Assembly: GCA_964477295.1 (NCBI GenBank) | Contig: CAYZEZ010000134.1 | Location: 1-12,378 of the forward strand | Reading direction: 5' to 3' | Origin: CAYZEZ01 sp964477295 | Lineage (GTDB): Bacteria > Bacteroidota > Bacteroidia > Bacteroidales > SM23-62 | Length of the DNA stretch: 12,378 nucleotides | Part shown: positions 1 through 7,364 of the stretch, one piece after another | How the letters are laid out: each line of letters starts with the position of its first letter | Numbering within the stretch: the stretch's first letter is position 1 | Made by a program: the position numbers and the translations under genes | Notes under the pieces: generated by a model | What the model was told of the DNA's origin: nothing | The model's database searches: none | The model's input: the letters and a program-made list of their open reading frames with translations, nothing else

Positions 1-17
1 GCCCTGACGAAAGCCTT

Positions 18-122
18 TTATTTTATTGAACCATCAGGATTCCTTTTTACCAGGACATGATCTCCTTTTATTTCAACATGGCAGTATCCACAGGAAAGAT
101 TTCCACGATGAATGGCTGACAT
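18..122 (-). CDS. possible small protein, 34 aa, CxxCH motif
   Basis: I do not recognise this as a known gene. Reading the minus strand from an ATG at 122 gives 34 codons and a TAA at 20-18. The product is basic, begins MSAIHRGN and carries CGYCH near residue 11, then a Lys/Val/Asp/Gly-rich tail ending in PDGSIK. CxxCH is the haem c attachment motif, but there is no signal peptide and no other haem context. Half of a zinc-ribbon site or a degraded gene end is at least as likely. The frame is the same as that of the large gene upstream, whose TAA lies at 164-162, and no other stop lies between, so the open stretch is 47 codons. An A-rich stretch (AAATAAG) precedes the ATG, as is common for Bacteroidota starts. 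A chance ORF is a real alternative. Confidence 0.3.
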   Translation of the reverse strand: MSAIHRGNLSCGYCHVEIKGDHVLVKRNPDGSIK

Positions 123-129
123 CTTATTT

Positions 130-154
130 GCCGGATTACTAAATGCAATCCGGC
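130..154. terminator. perfect 8-bp hairpin after the 980-aa gene
   Basis: GCCGGATT (130-137) pairs perfectly with AATCCGGC (147-154) around a 9-nt loop. It begins 8 nt past the stop codon of the minus-strand gene, where a terminator would be expected. The T-rich side (TATTTTGTT, 155-163) lies on the plus strand. On the minus strand the hairpin is followed by AAATAAGAT, which is not a U-tract. It could therefore be a weak bidirectional terminator, a 3'-end stabilising hairpin, or a terminator for a plus-strand gene to the left of the window. Confidence 0.45.
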
Positions 155-161
155 TATTTTG

Positions 162-3104
162 TTATTGAGTCTTCACGATCCTTGCTCTTAGCAGCTCCGG
201 TCCTCTGAGCTCGAGGATATAGATCCCGGGAGCGAGGTCGGATGCATCCAATTCGATCGAACCAGTTTGGATCTTGTTGATCATTTTGATCCGCTGTCCA
301 TTCAGGTCTGTAATAACCAATTTGTAATCCTGTCCTGCTAGATATGGGAACCCGATGGTCAGGCGGTCGGTCAGTGGTATCGGGTATATCCTCAGGTCAT
401 TACGGACCTGACCAATTTCAATTGCTTCGAATACCAGGATTGTGAATTGTTTTTCGAAATGGAGTGAACCCTCATCGGTAGAACGAACCCTGACCGAATA
501 ACTGTTTTTGGTATAATAATCAAAGACCTCGGCTGACACCAGCGAATCATTGGTTATGGTAAAGCTGCTGTTGTCGTCATCACCATCTCCGGAAACCAGC
601 GAATAGGTATGGGTATCACCGGCATCAGCATCAGTGGTTGTGAATCTTCCAACCAGGGTACCAATATCCTGCTTCTCATCCAGGGAGTTTTCAGATAGGG
701 TAATATCGGTTGGTGCCGTATTAACAGTGCCAGCAGTAATATTTATCACGAACTGCTTTTCAAAATATAGCAGGCCCGGTCCATCATCTGTGGTGCGCAC
801 ACGGATGTTAAATGTTGCCTTTGTATCATAATCAAATACCTCGTCAGAAAACAGGGAATCACTGCTGATGCTGAAGCTACCATTGTCAGGCCAACCGTCT
901 CCTTCAACCAGGGAATAGGTGTGTTTATCTCCCACGTCGGGATCGGTGGTCGTAAACTTACCAATGAAGGTGCCTGCAATCTGTCCTTCGGCAATCTCGT
1001 TATTGTCAAGTGAGATGTCGGTTGGCGCTTCATTGTCAAGTGAGGTTAGATGAACTCTGAATTTATTTTCAGTCCACAATGTATCTACTTTACTATCGGT
1101 AGATCTTACTCTTAAATTGTATATTACCTTAACATCGTAATCCAGCACCGCTGCTGAGAACAGGGAATCATGTGATATGGTGAAACTAATATTGTCATCA
1201 TCTCCTTCACCTACCGCCAGGCTATACTCAAATGTTCCGGTTGAGTCCGGATCATAGGTAGTGAACTTGCCTACAAAAGTACCAGCGGGTTGTCCTTCCA
1301 GTAAAACAGAATCGGAAAGATAAATTTCACTTGGAGGCAGGTTGATCTGCAGGCGATTGTCCTCCACATTTGAAAGGGCATGCGAGTAAGGACCAGCACC
1401 TGCTTTCAGGAATGCTGCAGGTGAGCAAACACCCGGCATGACCACTTCCACCCGGTAATAAAATTCACCAAAATCGGTGTCTGTATAAGTAGTCAGGTTG
1501 CTGGGAATGATATCACGTTGCACCATATTATCGGCCCTGGTCCCCCGGTAAATAATATAGGAAGGAAAATCAAATCCTTCATAATTCTCCCATATCAGGT
1601 TGGTAACGCCTCCTACTCCAACGTTCAGTGTTAAATGCATTGTTTTATGGTGGGCACTCAACTCCGATTCATTGCCGCAGGTATCCACTGCGGTGATTTT
1701 ATACCTTTCTGAATGGATCTTGGGCTTTGAATCCGGATCAACAAATACGGACAGGGCTGTAAAGGGTACGAAATCAATAATTTCATATTCATCTGCCACC
1801 TCGGTTTCCTTATATACATTATAGAATTCGGTACCCATGTCTGCGGTTCTTTCCCAGACAACCACGTTCTGACCACCAACTACCGTCACCACACAGATCT
1901 TTTCCTGGCCGTAAACCTCGTGCTTAAAGGTTTTTACGGTATCATAATCCCAGCAGCCGCTTCCATCGGTTACAGCAACATTGATTGTATCAGATTCATA
2001 AACGATAATAGTATCACTGGTTTCACCTGTCGACCATTTGTAGATTGAAAAACCACTGCCGGCATCAAGGACCGTGCTGTCGCCATCACAGAAAACAAAA
2101 TTCTTGTCTGAGAGTACCTCCAGTCCCAATCCATCGTTCTCCTTTAAAAAGCCGGTAGCACAATAAGAATTGACGTTGGTGTACTGGTATGAAAACCATA
2201 ATTTATCTTCCTGGTCGAATGCACAGGGGTGGGAAAACAATAAAAAGTCTGGCATACCACTATTCAGTTTATTATACGGTATAAACAAACCGTCCTTAAG
2301 CTGTAATAGTCCAATGGTTGATGACAGCCATACCTCCTCATTCTTGTTTATGGTAACATAAAATATTGAAAAATTAGGATTACTGATTTCAGTCCATTCC
2401 GCACCATTATAAACATGAATCCTGTCAAAGTCGCTGGCATAAACATCGGATGTTCCCCTGAATTGAATTGATCGGATATAACTGTACTGTGGATAGGTTG
2501 TCCAGGAAGCATGATCATACATTGCCAATCCCGGTGTATTGTCCATGCCGCACCATATATTATGTGATGAATCCACATTAATAACATTTACAGGACCATT
2601 TGTCCACTCATTAAAGACAGTCCAGGTAGTGTCATTATATCTTATGACTTTCCCTGAATGCAATCCAATCCACTTAACATATCCACTGTCAATGGCTATA
2701 GAAGATACCTGGCTCTCTGCAGTCCCAAAATCAACTTTGTCGTATATTTCCCATCCGGTAGCGGAGTCTCCATTAAATTTAGCCAGCCCAAAATAGGTAG
2801 CTACCCATACGTTTCCTGAAGTATCGAAAGCGATATCATACACCCTGTCGTCTGGTAGCTCGCTATTTCCGGAGTTGAAGGCAGTCCAATTAGTGCCATC
2901 AAATTTCCCGATTCCATAACCTCCAGCAAAATTATTTTTAATTCCAAACCATTTATTACTGTCCGGGGCCACTTTAAGAAAGACAATTTCACCAAATACG
3001 GATTGCAGTCCAAAATCCCCACTACGATAATCCGTTACACAATTCTGGGAGAAAAGAGATAAACTTAAAAAAAGAGTAAAAAGAACCAGGGTGAACTTTT
3101 TCAT
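162..3104 (-). CDS. T9SS-secreted propeller/cadherin multidomain protein
   Basis: Secreted 980-aa protein, probably surface-attached or released through the type IX secretion system. Residues 1-19 form a signal peptide leaving Gln20. About residues 38-330 hold seven propeller blades with the pattern 'V..IAFD..GNVWVAT..GLAKFNG..W..Y', close to the NHL/two-component-regulator (Reg_prop) type. About 335-395 is a PKD/SprB-like domain (CDGDSTVLDAGSGF, KWSTGETS, GSGC). About 398-583 is a pair of fibronectin-like domains (VVVWERT, YNVYKE, DTCGNES, YIIYRGT) ending in PYSHALSN. Three cadherin-like repeats follow (about 589-893), then a type A sorting domain (about 903-980, starting LRIYPIP and ending RARIVKTQ). 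No catalytic motif is visible, so adhesion or glycan/protein binding is inferred. It is divergent to a paralogue at 3434. The start at 3104 is followed directly by the signal peptide. No clear promoter was found upstream. Confidence 0.93.
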   Translation of the reverse strand: MKKFTLVLFTLFLSLSLFSQNCVTDYRSGDFGLQSVFGEIVFLKVAPDSNKWFGIKNNFAGGYGIGKFDGTNWTAFNSGNSELPDDRVYDIAFDTSGNVWVATYFGLAKFNGDSATGWEIYDKVDFGTAESQVSSIAIDSGYVKWIGLHSGKVIRYNDTTWTVFNEWTNGPVNVINVDSSHNIWCGMDNTPGLAMYDHASWTTYPQYSYIRSIQFRGTSDVYASDFDRIHVYNGAEWTEISNPNFSIFYVTINKNEEVWLSSTIGLLQLKDGLFIPYNKLNSGMPDFLLFSHPCAFDQEDKLWFSYQYTNVNSYCATGFLKENDGLGLEVLSDKNFVFCDGDSTVLDAGSGFSIYKWSTGETSDTIIVYESDTINVAVTDGSGCWDYDTVKTFKHEVYGQEKICVVTVVGGQNVVVWERTADMGTEFYNVYKETEVADEYEIIDFVPFTALSVFVDPDSKPKIHSERYKITAVDTCGNESELSAHHKTMHLTLNVGVGGVTNLIWENYEGFDFPSYIIYRGTRADNMVQRDIIPSNLTTYTDTDFGEFYYRVEVVMPGVCSPAAFLKAGAGPYSHALSNVEDNRLQINLPPSEIYLSDSVLLEGQPAGTFVGKFTTYDPDSTGTFEYSLAVGEGDDDNISFTISHDSLFSAAVLDYDVKVIYNLRVRSTDSKVDTLWTENKFRVHLTSLDNEAPTDISLDNNEIAEGQIAGTFIGKFTTTDPDVGDKHTYSLVEGDGWPDNGSFSISSDSLFSDEVFDYDTKATFNIRVRTTDDGPGLLYFEKQFVINITAGTVNTAPTDITLSENSLDEKQDIGTLVGRFTTTDADAGDTHTYSLVSGDGDDDNSSFTITNDSLVSAEVFDYYTKNSYSVRVRSTDEGSLHFEKQFTILVFEAIEIGQVRNDLRIYPIPLTDRLTIGFPYLAGQDYKLVITDLNGQRIKMINKIQTGSIELDASDLAPGIYILELRGPELLRARIVKTQ
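426..1340 (-). repeat. three tandem cadherin-like repeats (about 100 codons each)
   Basis: These are three successive coding repeats of roughly 294-312 nt, at about 1340-1032, 1031-720 and 719-426. Each starts near P(S/T)(E/D)I.L and shares the core GTF.GKFTT.D, then YSL..GDG..DN.SF.I..DSL, then a DY..K motif and RVR(S/T)TD. Units 2 and 3 are most alike (both begin APTDI and carry TTTD, HTYSL, EVFDY, HFEKQF or YFEKQF), which suggests a fairly recent duplication. Acidic residues at DPD and DYD are typical of calcium-binding cadherin-like modules; calcium binding itself is inferred. Confidence 0.85.
1352..2106 (-). other. C-terminal module shared with the 1300-aa neighbour (copy 1)
   Basis: This segment encodes about 250 residues, a PKD/SprB-like domain followed by two fibronectin-like domains. 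It aligns end to end with residues about 943-1211 of the divergent neighbour (6262-7067). Landmarks in the same order in both are LDAGSGF, VTD..GC, EKIC.VTV, an (I/V)VWE(R/K)T strand, ALSVF, YKIT(A/S)VDTCGNES, YRGT, YTDTD, a (V/F)CSP turn and PYSH..SN.E.NR. It was identified by eye; percent identity was not computed. Confidence 0.85.
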
Positions 3105-3433
3105 AGTTTCTGTTATTAATTGTATTAAATGATTGATTGCGTACAGTATCTATTGGTTACATTTATAAAAATATGAAATAATGGCATATAATGGAATGGT
3201 TGAGTCTGCAAATTAATAAGATTATATTGTTCTATTCCCTGATTTTCACACCTGGTAGTTGCATCATTGCGTATCTGTACTTTTTTCTGCATTCTTCTGA
3301 TTTTAATTTTTATACTCCAGCATTAAAAAGCATAAGGCATTTTGCAAACGATTGGCGAGGTTTTACAGGTAATGGATTTTTCGTAACTTGATATTTCAAG
3401 ATGCCATTGATTTTTAATGCAAGTTATCATATC
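3105..3433. other. divergent AT-rich intergenic region
   Basis: This gap of 329 bp lies between two divergent T9SS cargo genes and should hold both promoters. On the plus side a weak promoter-like pair lies at 3361-3391. For the minus-strand gene I found no good TTTG/TAnnTTTG pair close to the start. A 66-codon plus-strand ORF at 3191-3391 lies inside but has no recognisable domain and overlaps the promoter-like box, so I do not call it. No terminator or strong repeat was seen. Confidence 0.6.
3361..3391 (+). promoter_or_regulatory. possible promoter for the 1300-aa gene
   Basis: TTTT (3361-3364) lies 19 nt upstream of TAACTTGA (3384-3391), a partial match to the Bacteroidota TTTG / TAnnTTTG pair. 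Transcription would start near 3397-3399. That leaves a 35-nt leader to the ATG at 3434 but essentially none to the ATG at 3401, which supports the downstream start. The match is imperfect in both boxes. Confidence 0.35.
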
Positions 3434-6400
3434 ATGAAAACATTCATAATCCTCTTAATTACATTATTATCAGGAATAACGGCACTAGCCCAGGACTGGC
3501 AATTCTCTCAAAAACTCACTAATCCGGGAGGGGGTTCCGGTGGTTCAGTTGCCATTGATGGAAACATTGCTGTAGTGGGGGCACATAGCGATGCTACTTA
3601 CGGGGCTGCATACATTTATTACAGGGACCAGGGAACCGGGGTTTGGAATTATGTTACAACCTTAAATTCCGATCTTATCTATTACGGGGAATTTGGTATT
3701 TCTGTAGATATCTCAGGTAATAATGTCATTATAGGGGCCCCGGAGGAAGAAGAACCGGTATATAACCGGAACGTTGGGGCCATTTATATTTTTAATAAAA
3801 ATATGAACGGGATCGACAGCTGGGGAAAAGTTGCCAGGATTCAGCCATCAGGAGTAGTTGATCCCGAAGAAAATCAATTTGGGTCAAATGTATCCATCTC
3901 CGGCAATTACGCTGTAGTGGGTGAAATTGGTCCGGGAAACCGGGCATTTTTGCTTTACAAGGATCAGGGTGGAGTAGATAAGTGGGAGCCAATGGATACT
4001 CTCTGGGCAACTCAGAGCCTCGGTTTCATAAGCGCTGTTTCAATCGATGGTGATTATGCGGTAGCAACTGATACCAGGGCACGGGTGGATACCGGATCCG
4101 GACTATATACTACCGGGGCAGCCTATGTATTCTATAAGGATGAAGGAGGAACGGACCAGTGGGGAGAATCGGCCAGGCTGGTCGCAGCAGATTCATCCGA
4201 AATGCACTATTTTGGAACATCCGCAAATCTTAATGGAGATCTATTGATCATTGGTGCCCCACAGAATGACTACGATCAAAACGAGGAAAATAATTTATCA
4301 AATTCCGGCGCTGCCTATATCTTTCAGAAAGACCACGGAGGATTAAACAACTGGGGACAGGTCACTAAACTGGTCGCCTCTGACAGAGAGGCTGATGACC
4401 GTTTTGGAGAAAATGTTTCCATTTCAGAGGACTATGCAATTGTTGGAGCCATAAGAGAGGATGAAAACGCCCAGGGTCTGGACAGCATCTATAATGCAGG
4501 TTCAGCCTACCTCTTTTACCGGGACGAGGGCGGTGAAAACCAATGGGGCGAATTGGCGAAAATTGTTGCCTCAACCAGGTCAACCTCCAATTATTTTGGT
4601 ATCTCTGTTGATATAAATGGAGATTATATCATTGCAGGAACCAATGATGAAAACAGCTATATGTTTTATAATCAACGGCAAGCGCAAAACATTCGCATTG
4701 GAATGATTAAAACAGGACTGATGAGTTTCTTTTTCTCTCCAGGAAATGGAGTTGGCAGAGCAGTTTTTGTCAAAGAAGGAACCTCAGGTACTGCAAATCC
4801 AAATGATAGTGTTAATTATACAGCTGATCCTGAATTTGGTGCCGGAGATCAGATAGAAACTACCGGCTGGTATTGTGTCTCTCTTGGGACAGATACTGTT
4901 GTTGCTATATCCGGACTGGCAATGGATCAGTACTACACCATCATGGTATGCGAATACGAGATAAAGGATGGTTATAAAATTTACAACACAAATACTGCTT
5001 ATCTGAATCCTGTAACTCAATCCAGTTTGAAGGACCTTTCTGATGTGGAAACAAGTGTTGTTGAAGGACTTCTGTTGAACACAAGCCATAAATTAGAGTA
5101 CAGTCAAAATTCCACAGACGGCCAGGACGGGGACTGGTTTGATTGCGTGGATGGAGATACCCCTGTGGATTTTATTCCCGGGGTGGTTTATATACGCCAG
5201 AAAACAATTGCGAATAGCCGGCTTATCCGGACGATCCCCGATCCGGCCAATGAACCCCTGCCGGATTTTACCATTGATTTTATCGATGAGATAACCAATG
5301 AAATCGTCGGGACAGATGTCGAATTTAACCACGACAACGACTTCGAAACCATAAACATGTCGGGCATTGGAGCTGTAATAGATATCCTTCCTGATACATC
5401 CTATTACTTCCGTTTCAAGGCTACCGATACCACATTCGCATCACTCACCCAAACCCTGGTTGTGCCCGACCGTCCCGCAGCACCCACATTTACCATCGAT
5501 TACCTGGCAGAGGAGACATCAGGAGTCATCGCCAACATCTATGAATATTCCACCGCCCCCGATATGTCAGGTGCTGCCGCAGGTATATTCAATCCCATTT
5601 CCCTGACACCAGGCACCGACGTGTATCTCCGGCAAATATCAACTACCAGCTCATTTTCAGGATACATCCAACAACTTGCTGTGCCTGAGAGACCCCCGAT
5701 ACCTCTCGTCTCGCTATCCGACAGGAACTCTGCTACGGCCACCTTCATGAAATCACCCGACGGAACCGGTGACAGGGTAACCACATCTGACGGATATGCA
5801 TATTCCACCGACAATGGGTCCAGCTGGTTTCCCATATTAGATGTTACAACCATCGATGCATCTGGTAACAAATTCATCATCGCCAGGAAAAATGCAACCG
5901 GCTCCTCTTTCAAATCTTTGTCTACCGGCAACCTTGACTCAGATAAGCCCGTGGCTGTGATCGCCTCATCCACAGGATGTACCGGCACCGGAGAAACCAT
6001 TGAAGTCCAGGTAAACATCGACAATGGATTTATATATATCGTTCTGCAAGGGGAATCCCAAAACAGTATATCAGACCTTGAATCCGCGATTACCAATTCA
6101 AAAGGTTCAAAGATCGAAATTACAGATGCCGGAACAACACTGAAAATTTCCACTGCCGGTTTAGTTCAGGGTAATTATTCTGCCTACGCTGTGAATAACC
6201 TGGACAGCATGTCGGACAAAAGCAGTACATCGGCAGATCTCTACCAGAATCCAGCCATCGACCTTGGGAGCGATATAATAAAATGCGAGGAAACCTCAGT
6301 AACACTCGATGCCGGATCCGGCTTTGCAGCCTATGCATGGTCAGATGCAGAAGCTACAACCCGGACCATCAGGGTGACTAACCAGGGTGACTATGCAGTG

Positions 6401-7336
6401 ACCGTGACCGATGACCATGGATGTAAAAATTCAGATACCCTTAATGTTAAATTCAACATCCCCTACCAGGAAGAAAAAATCTGTATCGTAACAGTTGATC
6501 TTGCCACCAGCAGGAACATTATTGTTTGGGAAAAAACACCCGATGCGGGTATCGTCGAATATAACATTTACCGCGAATCCACAGTCGGACAATTCAATGT
6601 AATCGGAACAATAAGTGCATCAGCATTGAGTGTCTTCAGGGATGAAACAGGGGAACCATGGAAACAACCATACCTGTATAAAATAACATCAGTGGATACC
6701 TGCGGAAATGAATCACTGGTTGCCAGCAGTAAATACCATAAACCAAGTTTCCTGCAATATGTCAGCTCCGAAGGAGGCATAAACCTGTCATGGACTGATT
6801 ACAAAATCGAAGGAGTGGATCAGATCGGTGATTTCCTTGAATCGTACTCAATATACCGTGGAACAGATTCAACAGGTCTTTCGGAATATGATGTATTAGG
6901 AAGCATTAACAACTATACTGATACTGATCCGAACGCATTTGCCAACAGGTATTATTACCGGGTGGCTGCAAATTTCAAGGATTTTTGCTCCCCCACTTCA
7001 GGAAAGAAGCTGGATGATGATCCATACAGCCATTCCATGTCGAACCTCGAAAACAACAGGATAAGTGTGGTCCCGGGGCTGAAGGAACAATTGAGCTCAT
7101 CAATACTGCACATATACCCTAATCCTTTCTCCGATGGAGTAACTATTGAATTCCCAAATCCGGAAGCCAATCCATACCAGCTGATCCTGCAAGATCTTTC
7201 TGGAAGAAAATATATAATAATCAATAATATCAGAACGGGAAAAATTACATTAGAAAGAGAAGACCTGCCGTCTGGAGTTTATCTGATTGAATTGAAAGGG
7301 GCGATAATCACAAGGCAAAAAGTTATCATCCAATAA
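3434..7336 (+). CDS. T9SS-secreted FG-GAP propeller multidomain protein
   Basis: Secreted protein of 1300 aa. An in-frame ATG lies at 3401, but the ATG at 3434 begins a standard signal peptide (MKTFIILL..., cleavage predicted before Gln20), so I use 3434. About residues 27-415 are seven FG-GAP-type blades ('FG.SV.I.GDY.IVGA', 'GAAYIF.KD.GG...WG'). About 416-525 is an FN3-like domain (SPGNGVGRAVFVKEG, FGAGDQI). About 536-942 contain further Ig/FN3-like segments including two 'P.FTIDYL'-type units. About 943-1005 is a PKD/SprB-like domain, about 1010-1211 two fibronectin-like domains ending PYSHSMSN, and about 1226-1300 a type A sorting domain (IYPNPF, then GVYLIELKG). No catalytic residues are apparent; a binding or adhesive role at the cell surface is inferred. 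The next gene follows after 28 bp on the same strand. G+C rises in the middle of the gene (see findings). Confidence 0.93.
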   Translation: MKTFIILLITLLSGITALAQDWQFSQKLTNPGGGSGGSVAIDGNIAVVGAHSDATYGAAYIYYRDQGTGVWNYVTTLNSDLIYYGEFGISVDISGNNVIIGAPEEEEPVYNRNVGAIYIFNKNMNGIDSWGKVARIQPSGVVDPEENQFGSNVSISGNYAVVGEIGPGNRAFLLYKDQGGVDKWEPMDTLWATQSLGFISAVSIDGDYAVATDTRARVDTGSGLYTTGAAYVFYKDEGGTDQWGESARLVAADSSEMHYFGTSANLNGDLLIIGAPQNDYDQNEENNLSNSGAAYIFQKDHGGLNNWGQVTKLVASDREADDRFGENVSISEDYAIVGAIREDENAQGLDSIYNAGSAYLFYRDEGGENQWGELAKIVASTRSTSNYFGISVDINGDYIIAGTNDENSYMFYNQRQAQNIRIGMIKTGLMSFFFSPGNGVGRAVFVKEGTSGTANPNDSVNYTADPEFGAGDQIETTGWYCVSLGTDTVVAISGLAMDQYYTIMVCEYEIKDGYKIYNTNTAYLNPVTQSSLKDLSDVETSVVEGLLLNTSHKLEYSQNSTDGQDGDWFDCVDGDTPVDFIPGVVYIRQKTIANSRLIRTIPDPANEPLPDFTIDFIDEITNEIVGTDVEFNHDNDFETINMSGIGAVIDILPDTSYYFRFKATDTTFASLTQTLVVPDRPAAPTFTIDYLAEETSGVIANIYEYSTAPDMSGAAAGIFNPISLTPGTDVYLRQISTTSSFSGYIQQLAVPERPPIPLVSLSDRNSATATFMKSPDGTGDRVTTSDGYAYSTDNGSSWFPILDVTTIDASGNKFIIARKNATGSSFKSLSTGNLDSDKPVAVIASSTGCTGTGETIEVQVNIDNGFIYIVLQGESQNSISDLESAITNSKGSKIEITDAGTTLKISTAGLVQGNYSAYAVNNLDSMSDKSSTSADLYQNPAIDLGSDIIKCEETSVTLDAGSGFAAYAWSDAEATTRTIRVTNQGDYAVTVTDDHGCKNSDTLNVKFNIPYQEEKICIVTVDLATSRNIIVWEKTPDAGIVEYNIYRESTVGQFNVIGTISASALSVFRDETGEPWKQPYLYKITSVDTCGNESLVASSKYHKPSFLQYVSSEGGINLSWTDYKIEGVDQIGDFLESYSIYRGTDSTGLSEYDVLGSINNYTDTDPNAFANRYYYRVAANFKDFCSPTSGKKLDDDPYSHSMSNLENNRISVVPGLKEQLSSSILHIYPNPFSDGVTIEFPNPEANPYQLILQDLSGRKYIIINNIRTGKITLEREDLPSGVYLIELKGAIITRQKVIIQ
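6262..7067 (+). other. C-terminal module shared with the 980-aa neighbour (copy 2)
   Basis: This is the second copy of the PKD-like plus double fibronectin-like module described at 1352-2106. Here it is followed directly by the sorting domain after a short linker, whereas in the other protein three cadherin-like repeats sit between. Five cysteines occupy matching positions: IIKC, DHGC, EKIC, DTCGNES and FCSP. Confidence 0.85.
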
Positions 7337-7342
7337 TCCTGT

Positions 7343-7350
7343 TAACTTTA
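7343..7350 (+). promoter_or_regulatory. possible -7 box for the YD-repeat gene
   Basis: TAACTTTA matches TAnnTTTG at all but the last base and lies 14 nt before the ATG at 7365. No TTG-type -33 element is present at the usual distance, and the leader would be only a few nucleotides. Co-transcription with the gene ending at 7336 is equally possible. Confidence 0.3.
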
Positions 7351-7364
7351 TATCTCTTTCAAAT

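Noticed and set aside
746..1039. 97-codon ORF in another minus-strand frame within the cadherin-like repeats
   Set aside because: It shadows the 980-aa gene in another frame, has no domain, and its repeated character only mirrors the host repeats.
426..1340. CRISPR array or DNA-level satellite
   Set aside because: The repeats are about 300 nt, in frame, and conserved as protein (cadherin-like), with no short identical repeats and spacers.
3191..3391. 66-codon plus-strand ORF in the divergent intergenic region
   Set aside because: No recognisable domain, no supported start, AT-rich random-looking hydrophobic content, and it overlaps the promoter-like box of the next gene.
3401..3433. Upstream ATG that would extend the 1300-aa protein by 11 residues
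   Set aside because: It would place a non-signal sequence before a normal signal peptide and would sit at the predicted transcription start.
5539..6153. 204-codon antisense ORF
   Set aside because: It lies wholly inside the well-supported 1300-aa gene and has no signal, motif or plausible start context. It is best explained by the local G+C rise.
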